Source of the DNA: an uncultured Flavobacteriaceae bacterium
GTDB taxonomy: Bacteria > Bacteroidota > Bacteroidia > Flavobacteriales > Flavobacteriaceae
Length of the DNA: 64,000 nt
Assembly (NCBI GenBank): GCA_947494715.1
Contig: CANLWG010000004.1
Location: 62,001-126,000, forward strand
Direction: 5' to 3'
Positions 22,141-30,029 of the stretch are shown here, piece by piece. Position 1 is the stretch's first letter. Every line of letters begins with the position of its first letter. Both the position numbers and the translations under genes were made by a program. The notes under the pieces were generated by a model. That model saw only the letters and a list, made by a program, of their open reading frames with translations. It was not told the origin of the DNA and searched no databases.

Positions 22141-22703
22141 TAGAAATAAAGCAGTTTTGTGAAATACTAAGAAAAAGGTCGGAAGAAAATAACAAGTCGT
22201 TCAGCACGTTATATGAAAGTCACTTATATGGAAATTGTTTTTCTGTTTTAAGACAAGAGTTAGATTCTATGGTTAGAGTGATTTACCTATTAAACATCCC
22301 CGAAATTGATGAGCGTAAACGCTTAATACAACAAACTTTAAATGGTGAACAATGGAGTTTTATTAATCATAATAATAAAGTCCAAAAAGTGACCGATAGG
22401 GATATGGTAGGTATTGCAAGTCAACTATGGGGTTGGACACAAAACGTTTATAAATTTGGATGTGCATTTATCCACCTTTCAAAGTTTCACAATTATTTAA
22501 ACGAAGACCCATTCAAGTCTTTATCAGAAACGGACAAGGACAATATAATAAATCAGTTAAATGATTATCATAATGCTAATTTGAACAGAAGCTCTAGCTT
22601 AGAAGATATTATTCCTTATCTCCCCAATGTGATGGATAAAATAACTTCAAATTTTGAATATGACATAAGAAAGCTTGAAAACAACCAAGACAATAATATT
22701 TGA
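22137..22703 (+). CDS. Hypothetical partner of the DUF5677-like protein
   Basis: A 188-residue soluble helical protein. It begins inside the stop of the upstream gene (ATGA overlap). Motif-like segments are SHLYGNCFSVLRQELDSMVRVIYLL and WGWTQNVYKFGCAFIHLSKFHNYL, which pair an Arg/Asp-containing helix with a later His-rich helix, as in the upstream protein. It may be a shortened relative of that protein. No known family is recognised. A terminator and tRNA-Met follow on the other strand. Confidence 0.6.
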   Translation: MIEIKQFCEILRKRSEENNKSFSTLYESHLYGNCFSVLRQELDSMVRVIYLLNIPEIDERKRLIQQTLNGEQWSFINHNNKVQKVTDRDMVGIASQLWGWTQNVYKFGCAFIHLSKFHNYLNEDPFKSLSETDKDNIINQLNDYHNANLNRSSSLEDIIPYLPNVMDKITSNFEYDIRKLENNQDNNI

Positions 22704-22754
22704 AAAACTACAGTTAGAATAAAACCATTTGTTGTACATATGTTGTACAGAAGC

Positions 22755-22785
22755 AAAAAACCCAAGAAAACATCTTGGGTTTTTT
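22755..22785. terminator. Terminator downstream of tRNA-Met
   Basis: AAAAAACCCAAGA and TCTTGGGTTTTTT pair around a short loop, with T-runs on both strands. It can end the leftward tRNA-Met transcript and the rightward gene pair. Confidence 0.8.
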
Positions 22786-22798
22786 AGTGATTGAAAAG

Positions 22799-22872
22799 TA
22801 GCGAGAGGGGGACTTGAACCCCCGACCTCTGGGTTATGAATCCAACGCTCTAACCACCTGAGCTACCTCGCC
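22799..22872 (-). tRNA. tRNA-Met (anticodon CAT)
   Basis: Read leftward: GGCGAGG acceptor, TA, GCTC D arm, TTCATAA anticodon loop with CAT, T arm GGGGG/CCCCC around TTCAAGT, then TCTCGCT and A. No CCA is encoded, which is usual in Bacteroidetes. The acceptor closes with two G-U pairs, and the last pair of the anticodon stem is A-C. A truncated copy of its 5' half lies just upstream. The 3' end faces the accessory region, as in integration sites. Confidence 0.9.
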
Positions 22873-22883
22873 ATTTTGTTTTT

Positions 22884-22933
22884 CGGACTCCGAGTTATGA
22901 ATCCTGCGCTCTAACCACCTGAGCTACCTCGCC
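22884..22933 (-). pseudogene. Truncated tRNA-Met copy (5' half)
   Basis: The first 40 or so bases of tRNA-Met are repeated almost exactly, from GGCGAGG through the CAT anticodon loop. The sequence then diverges and no T arm or 3' acceptor strand follows before the intact gene begins. It reads as the remnant of a tandem tRNA pair or of an integration/excision event. Confidence 0.85.
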
Positions 22934-23065
22934 ATTTGGATTAAAACGGCTGCAAATATAAAGTTTAATTTCTTGCCTATCAACTCCCATACTTTAAATT
23001 ATTCTATCGGTTTTATTTTTTTATCATTTGGAAATCTATATATTGCCCGAAGAAAAATCATCGTA

Positions 23066-23449
23066 ATGAGCGATAAAATAAAATTTGAACTTGAATTTGT
23101 AATACAGTCCTCCCCGCAATTGTTGTATCAATATCTGTCCACACCTTCCGGACTTTCGGAATGGTTTGCGGATAATGTAAACTCGCGTGGGGAAATGTTC
23201 AGTTTTATTTGGGACGGTTCTGAGGAAGAGGCTAGATTGTTAAAACGCAAGAGTGATGAATTTGTGAAGTTTGCCTGGGAGGAAAATGATGATGACTCTT
23301 ATTTTGAAATGAAAATTATCGTAGATGAGATAACCAAGGATGTCTCACTTTTTATTACGGATTTCGCTGAGGAGGACGAAGTGGACGAGGCAAAAATGCT
23401 TTGGGAAAATCAAGTGTCCGATTTAAAGCACGTTTTGGGTTCCAAATAA
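23066..23449 (+). CDS. START-like domain protein
   Basis: A 127-residue protein of the SRPBCC/START-like fold seen in flavobacteria. It begins MSDKIKFELEFVIQSSPQLL and continues with YQYLSTPSGLSEWFADNV, the helix-grip pattern of AHSA1-type proteins, then VKFAWEENDDDSYFEMKI. The ATG at 23066 was chosen because the domain begins there; the longer frame from 22973 adds non-homologous sequence. It probably binds a hydrophobic ligand in the cytoplasm. The aminotransferase gene starts 53 bases downstream on the same strand. This is the first host-type gene after the accessory region. Confidence 0.85.
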   Translation: MSDKIKFELEFVIQSSPQLLYQYLSTPSGLSEWFADNVNSRGEMFSFIWDGSEEEARLLKRKSDEFVKFAWEENDDDSYFEMKIIVDEITKDVSLFITDFAEEDEVDEAKMLWENQVSDLKHVLGSK

Positions 23450-23502
23450 CTACTTCTTTATATTTAATTCTATATTTGACCTTGATTTTTCAAGGTTTTT
23501 TT

Positions 23503-24360
23503 ATGGTCAATTTCAACGGTACACTTCTTCCCAAAAGTGCGGTCTTTTTAAATCATGAGAATAGGGGGCTCCGGTATGGCGACTCCCTTTTTGAAGCCAT
23601 CCGTGCCGTTGACGGGAAACCATTGCTTTGGGAAGACCATTACCTTCGGCTTATGGCTTCTATGCGGATCTTGCGCATGGAAATACCCATGGAGTTTACC
23701 ATGGAATTCCTCGAAGCCGAAATAGTTAAAACGATCAATGCCAATACATCCGTAAAAAAATCCCCGGCGAGAATCCGTTTAACCGTATATAGGAATGATG
23801 GCGGCCTGTATTTGCCAAACAGCAACGAAATTTCCTATGTTGTAGAAAGTAAGGAGTTGGCCAACCCCTTTTACGTTCTGGAGGAAAAGCCGATGGAGGT
23901 TGAACTTTTTAAGGATTTTTATGTGAATACCGGCCTGCTTTCCACCTTAAAAACCAACAATAGGCTTATAAATGTGGTGGGAAGCATTTATGCCAAAGAG
24001 AACGGCTATGACAATTGCCTGTTGCTCAACCAGAACAAAATGGTAGCCGAGGCCCTGAACGGGAATATTTTTCTGGTACAGGGTACTACCATTAAAACGC
24101 CAGCATTAAATGATGGATGTCTTAACGGGATTATCCGGAAGAAGCTTTTAGAGATTATTGGCAACTTAAATAACTATATATTGGAAGAGGTATCCATATC
24201 TCCTTTTGAGCTTCAAAAGGCCGATGAGCTGTTTATTACCAATTCTATTTCGGGGATACTATCCGTTACCAAATACAGAAAAAAGGAGTACGGTACACAA
24301 GTAGCGAAGGACTTGGTTGGAAAACTGAACGCTTCCGTTCGGTTGGGAACAATCGGTTAA
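23503..24360 (+). CDS. Class IV aminotransferase
   Basis: A 285-residue PLP-dependent enzyme of the fold-type IV group (branched-chain or D-amino-acid aminotransferases and aminodeoxychorismate lyases). The start at 23503 gives the usual N-terminus: MVNFNGTLLPK, then NRGLRYGDSLFEAIRAVDG. The PLP-binding Lys lies in LLSTLKTNNRL, and VAEALNGNIFLVQG matches the phosphate-binding E-x-x-x-x-N-x-F segment. The substrate cannot be fixed from sequence. It converges on the YqgE gene with a single base between stops. Confidence 0.88.
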   Translation: MVNFNGTLLPKSAVFLNHENRGLRYGDSLFEAIRAVDGKPLLWEDHYLRLMASMRILRMEIPMEFTMEFLEAEIVKTINANTSVKKSPARIRLTVYRNDGGLYLPNSNEISYVVESKELANPFYVLEEKPMEVELFKDFYVNTGLLSTLKTNNRLINVVGSIYAKENGYDNCLLLNQNKMVAEALNGNIFLVQGTTIKTPALNDGCLNGIIRKKLLEIIGNLNNYILEEVSISPFELQKADELFITNSISGILSVTKYRKKEYGTQVAKDLVGKLNASVRLGTIG

Positions 24361-24361
24361 T

Positions 24362-24922
24362 CTAGTTAAGACTGGGATTTTCAGGAGCATTGGACCAAAG
24401 CAGATAATTACCGCCCAATTCGATCATTTTCTCTTTCCAAAAGGCCACCGAGGATTTTTGGATGATGGCACTCTCATATTTATTCTTGACAACGATCCAA
24501 GATTTTGAAGAAAGTTCCTGATCCAACTGAAGGGACGACCAACCGGAATAACCCAAAAAGAATCGAATATCATTTTCCGAGATAATCTTTTGGTTTATAA
24601 GGCTTATGGTCTTCTCAAAATCCCCGCCCCAATAAATACCGTCCGAGATTTCTATACTATTATCGATCAAATGGGGTACCTTATGAATGAAGTAAAGGTT
24701 GTCCTGCTCTACAGGGCCACCATTATACACCTGGAAAGGGATACTGATTTCCGTGACCAAATCGTTGATATGGTATTCCAAAGGTTTATTCAGAATGAAC
24801 CCTACCGAACCTTCCTCATTATGTTCGGCTAGGAGCACAACGGAACGATTGAACGAAACATCTCCTGTTAATGAGGGTTCCGCAATAAGAAGCTTACCTT
24901 TTTTAGGTTTTAGACCTATCAT
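24362..24922 (-). CDS. YqgE/AlgH family protein
   Basis: A 186-residue member of the UPF0301 family. GKLLIAEPSLTGDVSFNRSV followed by VLLAEHNEEGSVGFILNKPL is the family signature, and GYSGWSSLQLDQEL matches its C-terminal conserved block. The ATG at 24922 was chosen because family members begin within a few residues of KPKKGKLLIA. The function is not established; in some bacteria the family affects transcription. It lies downstream of the HU gene's terminator on the same strand. Confidence 0.93.
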   Translation of the reverse strand: MIGLKPKKGKLLIAEPSLTGDVSFNRSVVLLAEHNEEGSVGFILNKPLEYHINDLVTEISIPFQVYNGGPVEQDNLYFIHKVPHLIDNSIEISDGIYWGGDFEKTISLINQKIISENDIRFFLGYSGWSSLQLDQELSSKSWIVVKNKYESAIIQKSSVAFWKEKMIELGGNYLLWSNAPENPSLN

Positions 24923-24988
24923 AGTATTATAGACTTGTTTATCTAAAATAAGATAATTCCCATAAATACCAAAAGCTCGGATACAAAA

Positions 24989-25020
24989 AGGCATCCTTGA
25001 CCAAGAAGTTCAGGATGCCT
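24989..25020 (-). terminator. Terminator of the HU gene
   Basis: AGGCATCCT (24989-24997) and AGGATGCCT (25012-25020) pair around a 14-base loop. On the minus strand the stem is followed by a T-rich run. It lies 25 bases after the HU stop. Confidence 0.85.
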
Positions 25021-25044
25021 TATTATATTATAAAATCGTATAAA

Positions 25045-25317
25045 CTAGTTCACCGCGTTGCCCAAATCGGCACCTGCCTTAAACTTAACAACATTTTTAG
25101 CTGCAATTTGGATAGTTTTACCAGTTGAAGGATTTCTACCTTCCCTTGCATTTCTTCTAGATACGGACCAAGACCCAAAACCTACCAAAGAAACCCTGTT
25201 TCCATTTTTAAGAGATCCTTCTACATTTCCCAAGAAAGATTCCAATGCCTTTTTTGCCGCTGCTTTTGTGATGCCAGCATCCGCTGCCATAGCGTCGATT
25301 AATTCTGTTTTGTTCAT
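25045..25317 (-). CDS. hup: HU-family DNA-binding protein
   Basis: A 90-residue histone-like protein, the normal HU length. MNKTELIDAMAADAGITKAA and KKALESFLGNVEGSL form the dimer helices; VSLVGFGSWSVSRRNAREGRNPSTGKTI gives the beta arm with its RNPxTG tip that inserts into the DNA minor groove. A terminator follows at 24989-25020. The gene stands alone, with about 180 non-coding bases upstream. No feature points to a specialised IHF role. Confidence 0.97.
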   Translation of the reverse strand: MNKTELIDAMAADAGITKAAAKKALESFLGNVEGSLKNGNRVSLVGFGSWSVSRRNAREGRNPSTGKTIQIAAKNVVKFKAGADLGNAVN

Positions 25318-25495
25318 AATGTAATTAAATTAATTGTTGTTAAAATAATTTTAAAACCTAATAACAAATTTATATGGATTTGCCATGAACACAAGTAAAA
25401 TCGAGGGAAATCCCCATTTTTGTTGATAACTCGGGACGTTTGTTGATAAAGTAGGGCAATTTTTACGTTTCTCGCAGCCCAATAACGGCGGGGCT

Positions 25496-26443
25496 TTAGG
25501 CCATATGGGCAGTTTTGGACAATTTAAGGCCGTTTAGGATTTCTTGGGATTTCATTTTTCGTTTCCCTGATAATTGCATTTCCAGAAGTTGAATAAAGCC
25601 ATCTGGAACAGCAACTCGAATTTCCTTTTTGTCAAATAGGATCTGCCCATTTTTAAGGGAGTGGTCTTTCCTCTCCATGGCAACGGTATAAATTTTCACC
25701 AGTATGGTCTCCGTATCATTGGTCAAGGTGCTCCATGCCGCTGGGTAAGGACTTAACCCACGGATATGGTTATAGATTTCCTGAATAGGGCTATTCCAAT
25801 TGATTCGACATGTTTCCTTATGTATTTTAGGGGCCTTTTTTAGATTTTGGGAGCTACTCTGTTTCTGTCTTTTTACGGAATGACCTTCAATCTGTTGGAC
25901 GGTCTTCAATACCAAATCCGCACCTAAAAGCATCAATTTGTCGTGGAGTGTTCCCGCCGTGTCCGTTTCTTTGATGGCTACTTTCTCTTGAAGTATTATT
26001 TCACCTGTATCTATTTTTTCGTCCAAAAAAAATGTGGAGACCCCGGTTTCCGTCTCCCCATTGATAATAGCCCAATTAATAGGTGCCGCACCTCTATATT
26101 GGGGCAGTAGGGAAGCGTGAAGGTTAAAGGTTCCATATTCGGCCATGTTCCATACTTCTTTGGGAAGCATCCTAAAGGCAACCACTACCTGTAGATTGGC
26201 ATTCAAAGACCTTAATTCAGTCAAAAAGGACTGGCTTTTTAGATTGGTAGGTTGTAAAATTCTGATGTTGTGCTGTTTTGCATACTTTTTTACTGCCGAT
26301 TCCTGAAGTTTTCGACCTCGGCCGGCCGGCCTATCTGGAGCGGTGATCACACCCACTATAGTATAATTCCTTTCCACCAATTTAGATAGCGAAGCCACTG
26401 CAAAATCAGGAGTTCCCATAAAGACGATTCGTAATTTCCCCAT
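25496..26443 (-). CDS. fmt: Methionyl-tRNA formyltransferase
   Basis: A 315-residue enzyme that formylates the initiator Met-tRNA using 10-formyltetrahydrofolate. The N-terminal Rossmann part reads IVFMGTPDFAVASLSKLVE. The catalytic block is NLHASLLPQYRGAAPINWAI with DEKIDTGEIIL, giving the expected Asn, His and Asp. The basic loop TAPDRPAGRGRK that grips the tRNA acceptor is present, and a C-terminal OB-fold domain follows. The length matches E. coli Fmt (315). It lies one base after the RecQ gene's stop, so the two are cotranscribed. Confidence 0.97.
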   Translation of the reverse strand: MGKLRIVFMGTPDFAVASLSKLVERNYTIVGVITAPDRPAGRGRKLQESAVKKYAKQHNIRILQPTNLKSQSFLTELRSLNANLQVVVAFRMLPKEVWNMAEYGTFNLHASLLPQYRGAAPINWAIINGETETGVSTFFLDEKIDTGEIILQEKVAIKETDTAGTLHDKLMLLGADLVLKTVQQIEGHSVKRQKQSSSQNLKKAPKIHKETCRINWNSPIQEIYNHIRGLSPYPAAWSTLTNDTETILVKIYTVAMERKDHSLKNGQILFDKKEIRVAVPDGFIQLLEMQLSGKRKMKSQEILNGLKLSKTAHMA

Positions 26444-26444
26444 G

Positions 26445-28343
26445 TTACATCAATTCGTATTCGTTTTTGGTATTTATTCGTATTTCTCCATCTTCCAAAA
26501 GATACCCGATGACTTTTAAGATCCTCTCCTCTTCATATGCCAATGCTTCGATCAATTGTCTTGATGTTCTTTTCTTTTCCCTTAATAAGGTCAATATTTT
26601 TTTGGGAAGCGATTCCAAACCTTCGGCACTTTTGGAAGCACTTTCCAGACAAACATCACATATGCCACAATCTTTTTTGCGTTTCTCGCCAAAATATGCC
26701 AAAAGCTGCCTGTTTCTACATCTTGAATCCGTATTAATATAGCGCAGCATATGATCCACATTTTCTTGCTTAATTCGGTTTTGTTCCTTTACATTTTTGG
26801 CAAATACATTTATGGTGCTATCATCCTCCCTCGGTACTAGAAATAGTATGTTTAGGTCCTGATTGACGGCATTGTATGCTATGATGCCATCTTTTTGCAA
26901 TTGATGCAATATTTGGATAACCTTCTCTTCACTTTGTCCTGTTTTTTTGGATACAAGGTCAGTATTTATTTTTGTATCAAAATCGAAAACTCCCCCATAT
27001 GTCCTTAAAAGTGTCTGGACAACATCTGCCAAGACACGATTTTTCTCCAGATATTCAAAAGTCTGTTGTTTGTTTGCCAAAAAACGTATTGTACTTGTCC
27101 TGAAAAAGGATTCGGAGAGGGATATCACAGAATTTAAATCCAAGATACGCATAGCGTTGTAGGTCAATATGGTATTCAGTTGATACGTATTGCAAAATGT
27201 ATTGAAGTTCAATGGATAGGCCTCATTGCTTCCACCGCCATAAGGTATTTGAAAGTAATTGTTAAGTTTGTTATATACTTTTTTCAAGAAGGAAATATCC
27301 GGTAATACGCTTAAAAACTGATTCCTTACCTGTTTTTCATCTGCTTTATTGGTAATGAGAATGGCTTTTGCAGCCTTACCATCCCTACCTGCCCTACCAG
27401 CTTCTTGAAAATAATTCTCCAAACAATCCGGAATTTGGTAATGCAAGACCAGTTCTACATCAGGTTTGTCTATTCCCATCCCAAAGGCATTGGTGGCAAC
27501 GATTGTTTTCACTTTGTTGCCGAGCCATAAATTCAGCTTCTTCTCCTTTTCCGTATTGGAAATCCCGCCATGAAAAAAGGTGGTACTAATAGTATTCTCG
27601 TTCAAATAATTGGACAATTCCTCTGTTAGGCGCCGGGTGCGGACATAGACTATAGTACTTTTTTGAGCCTTGGCACAAAGTTGTTTGAGCCTGTAACGCT
27701 TATCCTCTTCCCAAATTACGGTAAAGGCAATATTATCCCTGGCAAAAGAGTCCTTGAATATTGAATGCTTTTTGAACTCCAAATTTTCAATGATATCTTG
27801 GGCTACCTTTTCTGTTGCGGTGGCGGTAAGGGCTAAAAAAGGAACATCAGGATGTAGCTCCCTTAATTTTGAACACTCCAGATAGGCCGGTCTAAAATCG
27901 TGCCCCCATTGCGAGATGCAATGGGCCTCGTCTATGGCTACTAGGTTTACATTCATCCGGTGTATCCTTTCCAGTACCATTTCCTGTTTCAAGCGCTCCG
28001 GGGAAAGATAAAGGAATTTGTAATTCCCGTAGATGCAGTTGTCCAGTAGATCGCTTACCTCCTCAAATCGGATTCCACCAGTAAGTGCTATAGCCTTGAT
28101 GCCCCTTTGTTTAAGACTGTCAACTTGATTTTTCATCAACGCTATCAGCGGAGAAATTACAATACAGATGCCTTCCCTGGCCAAGGCCGGTACTTGAAAA
28201 CATATAGATTTCCCACCTCCTGTAGGTAGGAGAGCGAGTATATCCTCACCATTTAGGACACCTTCTATGATATCTTCCTGGGAACCCTTGAATTCTGAAA
28301 ACCCCCAATAACGTTGTAAAAGTTCACCTGGACGTTTTTCCAT
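26445..28343 (-). CDS. recQ: RecQ-family ATP-dependent DNA helicase
   Basis: A 632-residue 3'-5' helicase for recombination and repair. Walker A is LLPTGGGKSICFQVPA, the DEAH box VAIDEAHCISQWGHDFRPAY, motif III LALTATATEKV and motif VI QEAGRAGRDGK. The RQC zinc site is visible as CRNRQLLAYFG and CGICDVC. The C-terminal 60 residues look like a winged helix with an RTSRQLIEAL segment rather than a clear HRDC domain. The start overlaps the stop of the upstream ATPase gene by one base. Flavobacteria often carry more than one RecQ, so this may be a paralogue. Confidence 0.95.
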   Translation of the reverse strand: MEKRPGELLQRYWGFSEFKGSQEDIIEGVLNGEDILALLPTGGGKSICFQVPALAREGICIVISPLIALMKNQVDSLKQRGIKAIALTGGIRFEEVSDLLDNCIYGNYKFLYLSPERLKQEMVLERIHRMNVNLVAIDEAHCISQWGHDFRPAYLECSKLRELHPDVPFLALTATATEKVAQDIIENLEFKKHSIFKDSFARDNIAFTVIWEEDKRYRLKQLCAKAQKSTIVYVRTRRLTEELSNYLNENTISTTFFHGGISNTEKEKKLNLWLGNKVKTIVATNAFGMGIDKPDVELVLHYQIPDCLENYFQEAGRAGRDGKAAKAILITNKADEKQVRNQFLSVLPDISFLKKVYNKLNNYFQIPYGGGSNEAYPLNFNTFCNTYQLNTILTYNAMRILDLNSVISLSESFFRTSTIRFLANKQQTFEYLEKNRVLADVVQTLLRTYGGVFDFDTKINTDLVSKKTGQSEEKVIQILHQLQKDGIIAYNAVNQDLNILFLVPREDDSTINVFAKNVKEQNRIKQENVDHMLRYINTDSRCRNRQLLAYFGEKRKKDCGICDVCLESASKSAEGLESLPKKILTLLREKKRTSRQLIEALAYEEERILKVIGYLLEDGEIRINTKNEYELM

Positions 28344-28906
28344 TATCCCAGATTTAGCAGATTCAATATGTGGTCCTTTCTTTCCTCCACCGGACCCTTG
28401 GGAACAATATGCAGATCGTACCCAAAATGTTCATAGGTGTTTTTTAAGCAGTCATGCACACGTAGGGATTCCTCATAGCTCTCAAAACGTGCATTGTCCA
28501 CAATATGGATTTCGGGCCAAGGGGGCATTATCAATACCAAATCATAACGGAACTTCTTGCATGCCTTTGTGAATGTTTCGTCATATTTCTGGCCAAAACA
28601 GTCCATATAGGCCAGTACGTCCGGAATACCCCTGTCAAAAAAAAAGATATCCTGACCCGTCCCCTTAACCGATTGATGCTGGGCAATCCGCTGTTGTAGT
28701 AATTGTGTGTTAAATTGGATAGGGTCTTGCACGGAGATAATAGGATTTATGGCAAAGGATTCCAGTCCGGCTTGTTCCTTTTCCTCTAGGGTCATACTTC
28801 TGATTACTTCGTGAAGACAAGTGAACCCCATTTTTTCTAAGCGTTCGATTACCGAGGTCTTTCCGGTACTTGGCCCACCGGTAATTACAATTTTTTTAGG
28901 ATTCAA
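28343..28906 (-). CDS. AAA_28-type ATPase
   Basis: A 187-residue P-loop protein of the AAA_28 group, related to the kinase-like part of NadR. Walker A is ITGGPSTGKTSVIE at residues 8-21. FFFDRGIPDVLAYMDCFG gives a second conserved block, and LVLIMPPWPEIHIVDNARFE a lid-like region with Arg. It probably phosphorylates a nucleotide-like or other small substrate in the cytoplasm; no substrate is evident. It is the first gene of the leftward recQ-fmt run. Confidence 0.85.
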   Translation of the reverse strand: MNPKKIVITGGPSTGKTSVIERLEKMGFTCLHEVIRSMTLEEKEQAGLESFAINPIISVQDPIQFNTQLLQQRIAQHQSVKGTGQDIFFFDRGIPDVLAYMDCFGQKYDETFTKACKKFRYDLVLIMPPWPEIHIVDNARFESYEESLRVHDCLKNTYEHFGYDLHIVPKGPVEERKDHILNLLNLG

Positions 28907-28996
28907 TAGTTATGTATATGATAGGTACAAAAGTAATCAATACCCATTAGGTTAAGAAATCTGTAGACGAAGCATTATCTTTGCAAAAATATCTTT

Positions 28997-29284
28997 ATGA
29001 ATACTGAGAAATCAGATGAGTTTTATAGTCGTCTAAAGGAACAGCTTCAAGAAAGCACTAGCTGGCCTTCCAACTACTTGTACAAATTCATCGTTCCTAC
29101 TGATACCGAGAAGATAAATATCATACATGGCATTTTTGACAATACCGGGGCGGTTATTGAATCCAAGAAATCAAAAAAAGGAAAATACACCAGTATATCC
29201 ATAACCGTAAACAGAAAAAATCCGGATGAGGTCATCCAAAAATATAAGGAAGTAGGTGCGGTTGAGGGGGTAATTTCCCTATAA
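28997..29284 (+). CDS. DUF493 family protein
   Basis: A 95-residue protein of the YbeD/DUF493 family. The ferredoxin-like pattern is clear: FYSRLKEQLQESTSWPSNYL, KFIVPTDTEKI, then ESKKSKKGKYTSISITVNRK and EVIQKYKEVGAVEGVISL. The fold resembles the regulatory ACT domain. Its role is not known. It precedes a DUF4290 gene and murA on the same strand, a gene order seen in flavobacteria. Confidence 0.92.
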   Translation: MNTEKSDEFYSRLKEQLQESTSWPSNYLYKFIVPTDTEKINIIHGIFDNTGAVIESKKSKKGKYTSISITVNRKNPDEVIQKYKEVGAVEGVISL

Positions 29285-29369
29285 GCTGGATATTTGGGTA
29301 TATTTTTGTTACTTTGCAAACATACCCGAAGAACTACTCCATACTAATTTTTAAGCTAAAACTTTTAAT

Positions 29370-30014
29370 TTGAATCCAGTAGAGAATTTAGAATACAATA
29401 CGGAACGTCCCAAGTTGATTATACCCGAATATGGTCGTCATTTCCAAAAGATGGTGGACCATGCGGTTTCCATTGCCGACGATTCCGAAAGAAACCAAGT
29501 GGCCAAGGCCATCATTAGTGTTATGGGGAATTTACAGCCTCATTTAAGGGATGTCCCGGATTTTCAGCATAAACTCTGGGATCAGCTGTTTATCATGTCC
29601 GACTTTAAACTCGATGTCCAGTCACCTTTTCCCATTACCTCCAAAGAGGTACTGCAACAAAGTCCGGAACCATTGGAGTATCCTCAAAATCATCCAAAAT
29701 ACCGTTTTTATGGCAATAATATCAAAAGGATGATCGATGTGGCCGTAAAATGGGAAAAAGGCGATATGCGGGACGGTCTTGAATATGCGATTGCCAACCA
29801 CATGAAAAAGTGCTATTTAAATTGGAACAAGGATACGGTAGACGATAAAGTAATCTTTAAACACTTGTACGAGCTGAGCGATGGTCAGATAAATTTGGTA
29901 GACGAGAACCTCACGGAAAGCGGGCAATTTCTTAAAAACAGGATATCCAAAACAGGTCGCAGCAGTTCCAATAAGAAAAACCAAAGAAACAATCGCGGTA
30001 AGAAGCGATACTAA
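29370..30014 (+). CDS. DUF4290 domain-containing protein
   Basis: A 214-residue protein of a Bacteroidetes-specific family. NLEYNTERPKLIIPEYGRHF and QKMVDHAVSIADDSERNQVA form the conserved start; MGNLQPHLRDVPDFQHKLWD follows, then FKLDVQSPFP and a basic, probably disordered tail (KNQRNNRGKKRY). Function is unknown. Its presence just before murA, 15 bases upstream, supports a Bacteroidetes origin for this part of the window. Confidence 0.93.
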   Translation: MNPVENLEYNTERPKLIIPEYGRHFQKMVDHAVSIADDSERNQVAKAIISVMGNLQPHLRDVPDFQHKLWDQLFIMSDFKLDVQSPFPITSKEVLQQSPEPLEYPQNHPKYRFYGNNIKRMIDVAVKWEKGDMRDGLEYAIANHMKKCYLNWNKDTVDDKVIFKHLYELSDGQINLVDENLTESGQFLKNRISKTGRSSSNKKNQRNNRGKKRY

Positions 30015-30029
30015 TATTCCTAATCCTAC

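Noticed and set aside
22755-22872. A CRISPR-like or tandem repeat at the two tRNA-Met copies
   Set aside because: The repeat is explained by homologous tRNA sequence; no spacers or further copies are present.
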